From Haliotispira sp965263485 (lineage in GTDB: Bacteria > Spirochaetota > Spirochaetia > SP-2023): a stretch of DNA of 64,000 nucleotides. Below, piece after piece: positions 18,151 through 28,100 of the stretch; the stretch's first letter is position 1; each line of letters begins with the position of its first letter. The DNA lies in the NCBI GenBank assembly GCA_965263485.1, contig CBDHHO010000003.1:28764-92763 (forward strand), written 5' to 3'. A model generated the notes under the pieces. It saw only the letters and a list, made by a program, of their open reading frames with translations, was not told the origin of the DNA and ran no database searches. Both the position numbers and the translations under genes were made by a program.

Positions 18151-19185
18151 TTGCCCGGACAGTTTCCGGGAGGAGAAAGGGCGGATGGAGCTTACTGTAA
18201 ACAGAAGATTCGGTGGCTCAAAGCGCAGTTGACGACTGCTGAATTACAAGCATTGAACCAACGCAGCGATCGGCTGGGGCTGCTCCAGTCTGTAGGCTAC
18301 CTCGCAGTTTTGAGCGCTACCGGATTCCTTTCCTGGTGGTGCTACGGCACCCGGCGATGGGTTGCCATGTCGCTGCTGCTCTATCTTCATGGAGGCCTCT
18401 TTGCTTTTTCAATCAATGGCATCCACGAGTTGAGCCATAATACGGTATTCCGTTACCGATATCTCAATTCGTTATTCAGAGTGCTCTATGGCCTGCTTTT
18501 CTTTGGCTCCAACCCCTACCTATTTAACTTGAGTCATCGCCTGCACCATCGCTACACCCTCTATAGAGATAGCGATGGCGAAGAAGTACACCCGCGCCGC
18601 TATGGCAGGCGGGAAATAGCAAAGAGCTGCTGCTCTCTGATCAGCCTGGTGGGGCTCTTATCTACATTCCACAGCACTTTTGTTCTCTCTGCTTTGCCCC
18701 TTGAGCACAACCGCCACCTGAGTGACTGGAACAAATACATCCTGACTGAGGCAAAAGCTTCAGAGAAGCGGGCCGTTCAGCGAATGGCCCGGGCGCAATT
18801 ATTCGTTCATCTACTGTGGATGCTTTATGCCATAAGCAACGGGCATTGGTTCCTGTTGCTGCTGACCACGGGAGCCCCTTTTTATGGTGCTAGGTGGTAC
18901 CAAAACCTGATAAACAATACCCAGCATGTCGGCATGCGAGCAGGAGTTCCTGATTACCGCCTCAACAGTCGTTCGATCCGGCTGGATTTGGCAACATCTT
19001 TTCTGTACTGGCATATGGGATAGCACATTGAGCATCACAGCTATGCTTCGGTACCGTGCTATCGTCTGAGAGAACTTTCCCGCAGGCTGGGAGAACAGTT
19101 GCCTGAGAGGAAGGGCCTGATCCAAGCCGCAAGGGAAATGATCCAGCACTCGCTACAAAGGCAGTACTCAAAATTGGAATTTTGA
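18151..19185 (+). pseudogene. Fatty acid desaturase-like protein with in-frame TAG at 19021
   Basis: Membrane di-iron desaturase-type protein. Histidine boxes are HELSH (about residues 93-97) and HRLHH (about 130-134). The third, HIEHH, comes immediately after an in-frame TAG at 19021-19023. Reading through the TAG continues in the same frame as HIEHHSYASVPCY and ends at a TGA at 19183-19185 (344 codons). Family members have an aromatic residue before HIEHH, so TAT or TAC changed to TAG is the simplest explanation. Without readthrough the third box is lost and the enzyme should be inactive. The start is uncertain: TTG 18151 has no Shine-Dalgarno site. The substrate cannot be deduced. Confidence 0.75.
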
Positions 19186-19239
19186 GTACTGCCCTATCTT
19201 CCTCAGCAGGATTTTTCTCCGGGCTCCCCCGCAAAAATA

Positions 19240-19312
19240 TCGGGCTGGGCGGATTCGAACCGCCGACCACAAGTCCCCCAGACTTGTACGCTAACCTCTG
19301 CGCTACAGCCCG
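19240..19312 (-). tRNA. tRNA-Pro (GGG anticodon)
   Basis: On the minus strand the acceptor arms CGGGCTG and CAGCCCG pair fully, with A as discriminator base. The anticodon stem CAAGT/ACTTG encloses loop CTGGGGG, giving anticodon GGG. The T-arm GGCGG TTCGAAT CCGCC is canonical and the D-arm has GCGCAGAGGTTAGCG. CCA is not encoded. It decodes CCC, and CCU by wobble. Confidence 0.95.
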
Positions 19313-19354
19313 CAATCAAATGTCGGCACATGATTGTCAGAACCGCTTTGAGGG

Positions 19355-20803
19355 TCAAGAGCCCTTTCCCGCAACAGAAAGCTCCTGTTGCAGGAAATCG
19401 CTGAGCAGAGACGCCTCCCCTTGAATGGCCTCGCCATACGCCAGTGGCAGGACCAGGCGCAGCATGGTCAGCGACTTGCGAAAATCATCCAGTGTGCCGG
19501 GCTGTAGCACGGTCGAAGTCTGGGCAAACGGTACAGGGCCTGGAGCCTTGTCAGAGCCGAGGGGTCGCGAAACGTAGATATCCTGAATCTGCATCTTCTT
19601 AGGGCCGGTCAGGTCCAACAGCACCTGCCAGTCCTGCAAACCCCGGAGCGGCCCAGGGTAGCGTTGCCGGAGATAGCGGCACAGAGAGTGTGATATCCCG
19701 TGCCGCTCCCGGCCATCGCGCAGGCGGCTCAGCAATGCGGGGTGCTGTCCGGGACAAAGTTCATCAGCCACCACGAACTGACGTGGCTCCTGAGCCAGCA
19801 GGCACAGTTCTTTTTCGGGCATCTTTAAGTTTGCAAATAATTGGGGAAAGCTCAGGTCGCAGCTGCCAAAAATTTGCTCTTCGTTGAGCAGACCCAGTTC
19901 CAGAGCCCGCGCCGCGCTTTCGATTACGGGAGCTGACAGGGCGCGGACGTTGCGGTGCCAGTAGACTGTGCGGAACATCAGGTAGCGTGAGAAAATCAGG
20001 CTTTCGATGATGGTCAGGCCGTGCTCCGGGATGCAGATGCGGAACGGTGAGCGCTCGGGAAGCTGCTCCGGGCCGGCTGCCGGATCTCCGCCCGATTGCT
20101 CCTCACTCAGGCGGCATAGGTGCACCTGTGAGAACAAGTACTCCAAATCCTGAATGCCGTAAGGTACACCGCAGTAATAGGCATCGCGGTTCAGATAGTC
20201 CAGTTTGTCGGGGTCGAGCGTGCCGGAGAGCAGAGAGCGGTAAAACAGGCCTTCGTTCCGGTACTCCGCCGGTACCGCCAAGGTCTCATCGACCAGAGCC
20301 GCCACCAGCAAAGGGTCCGTGCCCAACTCGCGCGAGAGGATGCCGGCCAGTGGTTCGTCCAAGATGTGGCGCGCTGAGAGCTCCTCATGTTCGCTTTGCA
20401 GACCCTCGAGCACATGGGCGTAGGGGAAGTGCCCCAGGTCGTGCAGCAGGGCCGCCGCCAAAAAGGCTTTGGCTCCGTGCAGGCTGGGTTCAAATTCGGC
20501 TTCGGTGCTGTGCCTGCTGCACAGCAGGGCCAGCAGCAGGCGGCGCGCTATCGAGAACACACCGATGCTGTGCTCAAAGCGCGTGTGGCGCGAGCCGGGA
20601 TAGACCAAGGTCGCCGAGCTGAGCTGGCGGATGCCTCCCAGCCGCAGAAAGACTTCGGAGTGAATCAGTTTCTGAAAAGGTCGGTTGAGATAAACATGCT
20701 TCCACAGCGGATCGCGCAACGGAATGTCGAAAGCGTTGCCCAGGTAGTCGAGGACTTCCCGCAGCGGGCCGCTGCCCGCATTGCTCATACGCTTCTCCAT
20801 CAC
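19355..20803 (-). CDS. HD-domain phosphohydrolase (dGTPase-like)
   Basis: A 482-residue protein of the HD superfamily with metal ligands visible in HTRFEHSIGV (residues 73-82) and LLHDLGHFPYAH (119-130). It continues with GTLDPDKLDYLNRDAYYCG, the signature of the YdhJ/SAMHD1-like branch of dNTP triphosphohydrolases and related enzymes. The likely role is hydrolysis of a nucleotide, but the substrate cannot be fixed. The start may be one of several Met codons in the first six residues. It follows the phosphohexomutase gene by about 20 bp on the same strand, suggesting cotranscription. Confidence 0.8.
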   Translation of the reverse strand: MMEKRMSNAGSGPLREVLDYLGNAFDIPLRDPLWKHVYLNRPFQKLIHSEVFLRLGGIRQLSSATLVYPGSRHTRFEHSIGVFSIARRLLLALLCSRHSTEAEFEPSLHGAKAFLAAALLHDLGHFPYAHVLEGLQSEHEELSARHILDEPLAGILSRELGTDPLLVAALVDETLAVPAEYRNEGLFYRSLLSGTLDPDKLDYLNRDAYYCGVPYGIQDLEYLFSQVHLCRLSEEQSGGDPAAGPEQLPERSPFRICIPEHGLTIIESLIFSRYLMFRTVYWHRNVRALSAPVIESAARALELGLLNEEQIFGSCDLSFPQLFANLKMPEKELCLLAQEPRQFVVADELCPGQHPALLSRLRDGRERHGISHSLCRYLRQRYPGPLRGLQDWQVLLDLTGPKKMQIQDIYVSRPLGSDKAPGPVPFAQTSTVLQPGTLDDFRKSLTMLRLVLPLAYGEAIQGEASLLSDFLQQELSVAGKGS

Positions 20804-20823
20804 TTCTCTGCCCCCCCGTTGGC

Positions 20824-22656
20824 TCAGGCACGCACAGCTGCGTTGATCTGCTCGCGGGCAAAGGTTTCCACAGCGGCAATTTTAGCTGCTGTTTGGGTCC
20901 TGGCCTGCCCGGGGTCACTGCTGCGGCAAGAGGCGTAGAACTTGATCTTGGGCTCGGTGCCTGAAGGGCGCGCGGTGATGATCGAACCATCTGTGCCGTA
21001 AAATTGCAGCACGTTGGACGAGGGCAGATCGATGTCCCGGGCTGTCCCCGCTACCCGGCCATTGCTGAGCCGGGTGGTAGTACCGGCAGCGTAGTCCTTA
21101 ATCGCTTCTATCTCAATCTCGCCGATGCTCCCCGGGCTTTGTGTGCGTAGTCTGTCCATCATCGCCCGCATGGTGGCAATGCCCTGAGAGCCCTCAAAGT
21201 AGTGATCGAGCAGGAGCTCCTGGTAATAGCCATAACGCCGGTAAATATCGTTGAGGAACTCCAACAGAGAGCGGCCTTGCTGCAAATTCCACAGCGTCAT
21301 TTCCACGGTCATGGTGCTGGCGGAAACCGCATCCTTGTCGCGCACCTCGCTGCCTGCATTACTGCCCACCAGGTAGCCGTAGCTCTCTTCGCACCCAAAG
21401 AGGAACTGCTGTGCTCCACTCTCTTCCCAGCTGCGGATCAGGGCCCCGATATGCTTGAAGCCGGTCAGTACCTTGAAGTCGGCCACACCATAGGCCCGGG
21501 CAATGCGGTTGTGTAAATTGCTGGTAACGATGGTGTTGATGATGGCGCCATTGGCGGGAAGGCTGCCCTGCTCCTTGCGCGTCAGCAGCAGATATTCGCA
21601 GAGCATCGCGCCCAGCTGATTGCCCGATATCAGCACATATTCGCCATTATTGGCGGACTCTCGGGGGACATCCGCGGGAACGGCGATGCCCAGCCGGTCG
21701 GAGTCCGGATCGGTGCCCAGCACCAGGTGGGCCCGACGCTCTTTGGCGTATTTCAGGGCGAATTCCATTGCCGGGGCGATCTCGGGGTTGGGAAAGGATA
21801 CCGTGGGAAAATTGCCGTCCGGCTCGGCCTGTTCGGGCACGGTAAAGACGCTCACGCCCATTTGGGCCAGGGCCTGTTCCACGCTCTGCCGTCCGGCCCC
21901 GTGCAGCGGCGTGTAGACCAGACTCAAGCGCGGAGCCTCTTGCCTTACCAGTTTGGGGCGCAGCGACAAGGCTCTCACCATGTCTAGGTATGGCCGGTCG
22001 ATCTCTTGGTCAATCCAGTGCAGGAGGCCTTTGTCTGTGGCTTCCTGTTCCGAAATCGCGGGCAGCGGGCCGTTGACCGCTGCCACTTTGGCGATGATGC
22101 CCTTGTCGTGCGGAGCCACAATCTGGGAGCCGTCTTCCCAGTAGACTTTGTAGCCGTTGTACTTGGCCGGGTTGTGGCTGGCCGTAACTACGATACCGGC
22201 GCAGCAGCCCAGCCTGCGCACTGCGTAGGATAGTTCGGGAGTGGGTCGCAGGGCGCTGAAGATACTGCTGCGAATGCCGTTCGCCGCCAGAACCAGGGCC
22301 GCTTCTTTGGCAAAGAGATCGGAGTAGTTGCGGCTGTCATAAGCCAGACAGACGTCCCGGTGCTCCGGGGCCACTTCTTGGCGAATATAGTCTGCCAGAC
22401 CCTGAGTCGCTTTGCGGATGGTATAGCCGTTCAGGCGATTGAGTCCGCCTCCCATTTCGCCGCGCAGGCCGCCCGTGCCAAAGTCCAGCGACTTGTAGAA
22501 ACGTTCGTACAATTCTGCGGCCGCCTGTTCGCTGGTGGTCTCAGAGTCCAGTTGCCCCAGCAACTCTGCCACCTGCTCCCGAAAAACGGGGAACGGTTCA
22601 TCCTGGATGTATTGTTTTGCCTGTGTTCTCAGGCTTTGAATCAAGTCGCTGTCCAT
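20824..22656 (-). CDS. Phosphoglucomutase/phosphomannomutase family enzyme
   Basis: Interconverts hexose 1- and 6-phosphates through a phosphoserine. Visible motifs are the active-site loop TASHNP with Ser160, the metal loop GTDPDSDRLGIA, the sugar loop GCEESYGYL and the phosphate-binding end ITARPSGTEPKIKFY. The ATG at 22656 (MDSDLIQSL) is preceded by GAGGAAAGAG, a better start than codons further up. This gives 610 residues, typical of the larger PgcA/PGM2-type mutases of Firmicutes and spirochaetes. It serves glycolysis-linked or cell-envelope sugar supply. Confidence 0.9.
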   Translation of the reverse strand: MDSDLIQSLRTQAKQYIQDEPFPVFREQVAELLGQLDSETTSEQAAAELYERFYKSLDFGTGGLRGEMGGGLNRLNGYTIRKATQGLADYIRQEVAPEHRDVCLAYDSRNYSDLFAKEAALVLAANGIRSSIFSALRPTPELSYAVRRLGCCAGIVVTASHNPAKYNGYKVYWEDGSQIVAPHDKGIIAKVAAVNGPLPAISEQEATDKGLLHWIDQEIDRPYLDMVRALSLRPKLVRQEAPRLSLVYTPLHGAGRQSVEQALAQMGVSVFTVPEQAEPDGNFPTVSFPNPEIAPAMEFALKYAKERRAHLVLGTDPDSDRLGIAVPADVPRESANNGEYVLISGNQLGAMLCEYLLLTRKEQGSLPANGAIINTIVTSNLHNRIARAYGVADFKVLTGFKHIGALIRSWEESGAQQFLFGCEESYGYLVGSNAGSEVRDKDAVSASTMTVEMTLWNLQQGRSLLEFLNDIYRRYGYYQELLLDHYFEGSQGIATMRAMMDRLRTQSPGSIGEIEIEAIKDYAAGTTTRLSNGRVAGTARDIDLPSSNVLQFYGTDGSIITARPSGTEPKIKFYASCRSSDPGQARTQTAAKIAAVETFAREQINAAVRA

Positions 22657-22839
22657 AATCTCTTTCCTCGCTTTTCCCAAGGTGCTGGCTTCCATACCTG
22701 TAAAGCTCCCGACTCTTTTGCTGCCGGTGGACCATACTGACCCAGAGGCGGAGAGCAGAAGCATTCGGCGGGGGCAAAGGTATTTGAGAACATGCAGGGC
22801 GCGCAGCAAAATGAAGATTTCGGACCGTCTTTGCCCCGC

Positions 22840-23337
22840 TTATGCTTCGTCATTTTTGAACAACAGTTCCAGTTCGGCATCGGAGACCATGCTTCCATCA
22901 TCATCGCGCCCTTCGCTGTGGTTGCGAAACTCTTCGGCCAGCTTCTCGTTGCCCTCGCTGATCCGGACAATCACCTTGTGCCATTCGCTGCTGTATTCTT
23001 GGAGCAACTGCTGCAAAAAGCTTTTCCGCGAATACATGGCACTGCGCAAAAACACCAAGAACGCATGCTTGATGCGGAACAGCTGATGAGCCAACTCGGC
23101 AAAATCCTGCAGTTGGTTGCGCTCGTTCAGCAACGCTTCGTGTCGTTCCAGCAGCTCAGAGAGTTGGCGCACTTCCCCCATAATCTGCTGGTTAAACAGC
23201 CGGGCATTGATTTCCAGCTCGAGCAGTTCTTGCAGTACCTGGATGCGGTTGCGCAGCAAAAAGAAATTGTCGCTAAAATGGATTTGTTCCAGTGGCTGTA
23301 AGCCTTCGGGCTGCTGTATTTCTTCCATCAATTCCAT
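22840..23337 (-). CDS. Hypothetical coiled-coil protein
   Basis: 165 residues from ATG 23337, which follows GGGAGG. Nearly all of it predicts as amphipathic helix rich in Leu, Gln and Glu (for example IQVLQELLELEINARLFNQQ and RQLSELLERHEALLNERNQL). The C-terminus ends SDAELELLFKN, loosely like the short acidic docking tails of chemotaxis and flagellar proteins, though that is weak. It has no signal peptide. It lies upstream of the mutase gene on the same strand. I do not recognise the family. Confidence 0.6.
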   Translation of the reverse strand: MELMEEIQQPEGLQPLEQIHFSDNFFLLRNRIQVLQELLELEINARLFNQQIMGEVRQLSELLERHEALLNERNQLQDFAELAHQLFRIKHAFLVFLRSAMYSRKSFLQQLLQEYSSEWHKVIVRISEGNEKLAEEFRNHSEGRDDDGSMVSDAELELLFKNDEA

Positions 23338-23370
23338 AGGGAGCCTCCCGGGCGGGGAGGCATGCAAATA

Positions 23371-23390
23371 TTTAGGGCGTCTCTAAAAAA
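23371..23390 (+). repeat. Single degenerate terminus of the dispersed repeat family
   Basis: TTTAGGGCGTCTCTAAAAAA lies 34 bp upstream of the coiled-coil gene start. It is one end only and diverges from the family at two or three bases. Confidence 0.4.
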
Positions 23391-23491
23391 GCGGCTGATG
23401 GGGGCCCTAATCGCTACTTTAAGCTAGGGAGATTGCATAAAACAACCGCAATATAGATGACTCTGACTAAAAATGCAACATTAAGGCCTTT

Positions 23492-23830
23492 AGGGCACCT
23501 CTAAAAATGGTATCGCTTCGCAAGAATGGTACTGCGTTTTGATGCTCCCATGCGAGCTGGCGCAGCATGGGAGAACGGGGGAGGGCCGTGCGCAGCCATG
23601 CCCGACCTTCCGTTTCCGCGAGCTGGCGCAGCATGGGAGAACGGGGGAGGGCCGTGCGCAGCCATGCCCGACCTTCCGTTTCCGCGAGCTGGCGCAGCAT
23701 GGGAGAACGGGGGAGGGCCGTGCGCAGCCAGGCCCGACCTTCCGCACAGAGCCTGCCGCCTCTTCTTAGGAAGCTGTTTGTTTCAAAAGAGCGAGCAAGA
23801 GCGCAGAATGGAATTTTTAGAGGTTCCCTT
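23492..23830 (+). repeat. Complete 339-bp miniature inverted-repeat element
   Basis: It runs from AGGGCACCTCTAAAAATGG to GGAATTTTTAGAGGTTCCCTT, with imperfect inverted termini. The interior holds three tandem 66-bp units and then a segment (AAGAGCGAGCAAGAGCGCAG) also present next to the right end of the 36869 copy. It fills the whole gap between the coiled-coil gene and dihydroorotase and overlaps the dihydroorotase stop by about 2 bp. No transposase is inside, so movement would need one supplied from elsewhere. Confidence 0.8.
23552..23749 (+). repeat. Three tandem copies of a 66-bp unit
   Basis: Copies begin at 23552, 23618 and 23684, each starting GCGAGCTGGCGCAGCATGGG. The first two are identical and the third has one visible base change (CCATGCCC to CCAGGCCC) and a diverged end. 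Since 66 is a multiple of 3, all six frames keep period, and long open frames appear on both strands. I treat these as by-products, not genes. Partial units recur at 5970 (+) and 31670 (inverted). Confidence 0.85.
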
Positions 23831-25025
23831 ATAGGAAACCCTTGGCACTTACGGCCGGTTCCTTGGTCAGCAGCGGATACGGGTCGCTACCGGAGTAGAG
23901 CGGGCTCCCATCAGCTTCACTCAGGGCCGCAAAGTCCCGTGCGGAAAATGTGGGGGGCTCGGTAAAAAAATCAGACTCCGGCCATGGCAAGCCGTAAGTA
24001 TATAAGGCTTTGCGGTAGCTCAAAGCGGCCAATCGCTCTCGGGACAAACCTGCTGCGCACAACTTGGTGTAGAGCAAATTTATACCACTGAGCCCCGGAA
24101 TGCCGGAAGCAACCGCCTTCCCTTCCCGACCCAGTTTTTCCGGGAGTGCATGGGGCGCGTGATCGCTTTCGATCCAGTCGATTTGTCCCTCTAGCAGCAA
24201 TTGCCACAGACCGGCCCGCCGCTGCTCATCGCGCAGCGGCGGATTGACTTTAAGCAGGTTGCCATTCACATTGTTCTGGCCTATCGCCCGGTTTCCCAGT
24301 TCGGCCTGGGTCTTCAGGCTCAGCAGGCAGTGGTGTGGGGTTACACCACAGCTGACCCGCCTGCCTGCCTGCCTAGCTTCTTGTATCAAGGCCACTCCTT
24401 CGGGTGTGGAAATATGGGCGATGTGCAGGTGGCCTTGAAAGCCCGTGAGCTTTGTCAAGGCCAACTGCTGCTCAATCGAGCGCCACTCGGCCTCAACCGG
24501 CCTCGCCTCACTGTGGCTCTCCGGGCGCATCGCATCAAAAAATCCGTTGTCGATCAGTTCCTCAGCCTCACAGTGTGCTACCAAAACGCCATCGTAGCCC
24601 TCTCCGACAATCGCGGCATAGACTTGGTGCTGAGCCGAAGCTTCGATAATTCCCATTTCACCGGTCGAATGCCCGGCATAGATCTTCAAACCGGCAATTT
24701 GAGGGAAAAACTCGCGATGCAGGCGCACGGCCTCACAGGCCTGCTGCGGCTGGCGCGAGAGCCCGATATGCATGGCATAATGAGGTGGCGCAGCAGATCC
24801 ACCAGTTTCTCCGACTTCCCGGCACAGGGACTGTGCTGCTTGCGCTGCCAGTTCCAGCCGCTGTTCCACCGCCCGGCGCGAGGTGAGCGGTGGATTGGTA
24901 TTGGGCATCTCAATCAATCCGGCGATACCCAACCGGGACGCGAGCCCAAAAGCATGGGAAATGGTTTCTTTATAATCCTGGGACCAGTCGCGCAAATGCA
25001 CGTGGGAATCGAGAATCATGGGCAC
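23829..25025 (-). CDS. pyrC: Dihydroorotase
   Basis: Cyclises carbamoyl aspartate to dihydroorotate in pyrimidine synthesis. Zinc ligands and motifs of the type I (amidohydrolase) enzymes are visible: DSHVHLRDW (His8, His10), the lysine to be carbamylated in LKIYAGHST, HCEAEEL, HIAHISTPEGV and the catalytic DHAPHALPEK. The length of 398 residues is slightly shorter than usual. Allantoinase or hydantoinase relatives are the alternatives. It ends directly against the miniature element at 23830. No other pyr genes are nearby. Confidence 0.85.
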   Translation of the reverse strand: MPMILDSHVHLRDWSQDYKETISHAFGLASRLGIAGLIEMPNTNPPLTSRRAVEQRLELAAQAAQSLCREVGETGGSAAPPHYAMHIGLSRQPQQACEAVRLHREFFPQIAGLKIYAGHSTGEMGIIEASAQHQVYAAIVGEGYDGVLVAHCEAEELIDNGFFDAMRPESHSEARPVEAEWRSIEQQLALTKLTGFQGHLHIAHISTPEGVALIQEARQAGRRVSCGVTPHHCLLSLKTQAELGNRAIGQNNVNGNLLKVNPPLRDEQRRAGLWQLLLEGQIDWIESDHAPHALPEKLGREGKAVASGIPGLSGINLLYTKLCAAGLSRERLAALSYRKALYTYGLPWPESDFFTEPPTFSARDFAALSEADGSPLYSGSDPYPLLTKEPAVSAKGFL

Positions 25026-25048
25026 TCCTAAAAGGGAATTCAGAGATA

Positions 25049-25104
25049 AGGGTACCTCTAAAAATGGCTGTTGAAAAATGAGATTTTAGGGGACGCTCTA
25101 AAAC
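25049..25104 (+). repeat. Very short copy of the dispersed repeat
   Basis: AGGGTACCTCTAAAAATGGC is followed 30 bp later by a second, degenerate terminus (TTAGGGGACGCTCTAAAAC) in the same orientation. It sits between the dihydroorotase start and the sbcC stop. Confidence 0.5.
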
Positions 25105-28100
25105 AGCTCACCGGAATGCCCCGGACTGTTTGCCGGTGGCTGTTCCTGTGGTACTGCTTGCCGTGCGGTCACTGCTTTTTTCCTGCGGGGAAGGGCCCTC
25201 CCCTCGTTCCGACCCTGCTGGATTGTCCGTTTTTTCTGCTTGGATTTGCTTTCCGATTTGCTTTCCGATTTGCTTTCCGTCTGGGTCTCAATATTGTTCA
25301 TCGGGCTCTGTTCTGAGAGCAAACCCACCCTCTGTACCAGCTGCTCAAGTCCCTGACTGCGGATTTCGCTGCGCCCCTGTCCCAGACTTTCGAGTTGAAT
25401 CTGGCAGATTATGCGCTCCTTCAGGGCCGGAACATGTGAAATCAGGCCGATCAGTTTGCCGTCGCTGTGCAGAGAGCCGAGCGCCTCTAGCGTGCTGTGC
25501 AGGGCCTCTTCATCGAGGGTACCAAAGCCTTCGTCCAGAAACAGCGACTGGATCGGGACTTCGTTGACCGAAATGCGCGCTAGGGCCAATGCCAATGCCA
25601 AGCTGACCAGGAACTTTTCTCCTCCCGAAAGGTTGCTGGACGGGCGTATACTTTGATCGGACTGCAGTAGTTGGCCAGGGGACTGTTCCAGCGCCCCCGC
25701 TTGGGCTGCCGGGGCTGTGGCCAGGCTCTGTGGCTGGTAAAGGTCAATGACAAAGAACTCCAACGGCGCATCGCTGCGGCTGTAGAGCAAGTAGCGCTCA
25801 CTGATTTTTTCTAGATAGAGGTTGGCGTGGTAGAGCAGTTGCTCAAACGAGAGCTGCTGGGCAAACTTGCTGAACTTATCGCCATCGGCCGAGCCAATCA
25901 GTTCCCGGAGTTGCTGCCAGTGCTTGCTGCGCTGCGTCTGCTCGCGCAGCTGTGCTGTGCCCTGCTGCTGCTGCAATTGCAGCTCATCGTCGTCTTGCAG
26001 CTTCTGTTTTTGAGCGCCCAGGGCCTCGCGTGCCGCCGCTGCCGCCGTTTTGACCTGTTCCAAGGCTTCGCTCAGATACTCTTCCAGTCGCACCAGCTGT
26101 TCTCCAAGTTGTTCTCCGGGCGGGCCTTGCCCCCCGGTGAGCTGCTCTGACGCGTTCTGGGTGTCGGGCAGGCCGGCCGGGAAATCCGGAGAGTCCCGGA
26201 GCCGCCGGAGGGCAGCTTCGGAGCTGTGGTCAAACTGTTGTAAGGTTTGCTGCCATTGATTTTGGCGCCCCTGCTGCGCAGGGACTTCACTATCCTGAGC
26301 GTATCGGGCTGCCAGCGCGCCGGGCTCGGATGTCCGGAACTGCTTTTGCAGCTCCGGCAGCGTTTCCTCTAGCCGGGCGCTGTTTTCGAGCCAGAGGCTT
26401 TGCAGTCGGGCGCGGGCTTGCTCCCAGTCAGCGATCGCCTGTTCGCAGTCCGCCCGTGTTGCATCATCGAGTTCTGCTCCGAGGAAGTCCGCCTCATCGC
26501 GGAAGTCCGACTGCGCCAAGGCTTCCTGCCAGGCTTGCTGTGCCGCTGCCGCCTGTGCCATCGTCAGCTCCTCTTGCAGTCGTTTCAGCTCACGTTGTTG
26601 CAAGGTGAGCTGCTGCTCGCAGTGCCCCAATCGCTCCCGGCAATTTTGCCGGGTTTCGTCCGCAGCCAGGCAGCGGGCCTCGGCTTGAGCAAACAGTTCC
26701 TGTAATGAGAGCGAATGCCAGTCGGTGGGGGCTTGCTCGTCCTGAGTCCGGGCAGGAAAAGGTAGTTGTTCGAGTTGCCGGCGCAGTTGCTCTTTTGAGT
26801 CGTTCCATTCGCATTCGGTTTCCCGGATGAGTCGGGCGGTCTTGTCCCGTGCCGCCTCGGCGGCCCCGAGCTGCTGCTGCGCGGCTTTGCAGCGCTGCTG
26901 CACCAACGGCAGCTCGCCGAGCATCTGTTCCTGCTGCTGCCGGGCCACTTGCAGCTGCTGCAAGTGGCGCAGATAATCTTCCAGTAGTGCCTGCAAACTG
27001 CTTCGCTGCGGCTCATCGACAAAGAACAACAGCTCCTCGGCCTCTTCCATTGCTTTGCTTGCTGCTTGCACTGTGTCTGTTTTTTCTGTCGGCGAAGCGG
27101 AGGCTCGCAGGCAAAGTTGCAGCCCTAGCAATCGATCCTGCAACTTTGCCTGCGAGCTGCTCAGCGGCGGCAGCGCAGCTGCCAGGGCACCGGAGTGGTC
27201 CCATCGGGCCTTCCATCGCAGCCATTGGAAATAGGGCTCAAAGGCCCGATTGAAATCTTGGCGCAGGCGCTGCGCAAAATCTTGCAGCAGGCCCTTGCAG
27301 TGCGAGACTTCGGTGCGGGCCTGCTGCGAGCGCAGTTGACTCTGCTGCTGTTCGGCCTCCCACTTCGTCAGTTCATCGCGCAGTTCCTGTTGTTGTTGCT
27401 GCCAGTGCTCGCGAGCTTTCTGGTGGGCTTCCCAAGCCCGGTCTTCGGCGCAGCGAAGGGCTCTCAGTTCCGCCCTTCGCGTCTCCAGCTCGCGGCGCAG
27501 GGCCGAGTCCGCTTGTTCAGAGCTGCTTAGCTCGACATCCGGCATGTGGGACGGCGGATCTGTTTCTTGCGCAGCGCGGGTTTGCAGTTCGCGACACAGC
27601 AGGGGAAGCAGGCCCTCCGGAGCCTTGGCCAGTATTTGGTCCAGCAATCCGGCCTGTTCTGCCATCTCACTGCTCAGGTGCCTGGCTTCCGCCTCGTGTT
27701 TGCGTTGGTTCTGCTTGCTGTTTTCGATCTGCAAGCGCAGTTTTGTGGCCTCTTCTTGGTCGCCGCGCACCGCATTTTGCAGTTCTTGCAGCTCCTGTTG
27801 CTGTTGCTCTAGGGCGGACTGCATCGCCAAAGGGTCCCGGGGTGCCGAAGGGGCCTCATCGAGACTGTGTTCGCGGGAGCCGCACAGCGGGCAAGGGCTG
27901 CCTTCATCCAGTTTTTCCCGCTCCTGTACCAGCAGCAGCAACAGCTGATAGTGTTCCAGCTCTGTCTGCAGAGTCTGGCAATAGCGTTCCTGCTGCTTGA
28001 GCCTGTTCTGCTGTTTTGCCAGGTCGGTCTCGACCCGGGCCAGCTGCTTCTGTTGCTGCTCCAGTTCGGCCCGCTGCCGGGCGGCTTGCCGGACGGCCTG

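Noticed and set aside
20047..20622. A 191-codon plus-strand frame inside the HD hydrolase gene
   Set aside because: It is antisense to a gene with clear HD motifs and is dominated by Arg, Pro and Ala, as expected for a shadow frame.
23467..23965. Several open frames on both strands with GRAQPCPTF or GRAWLRTALP repeats
   Set aside because: They arise from the 66-bp tandem units, whose length is a multiple of three. No start site or family supports them as genes.
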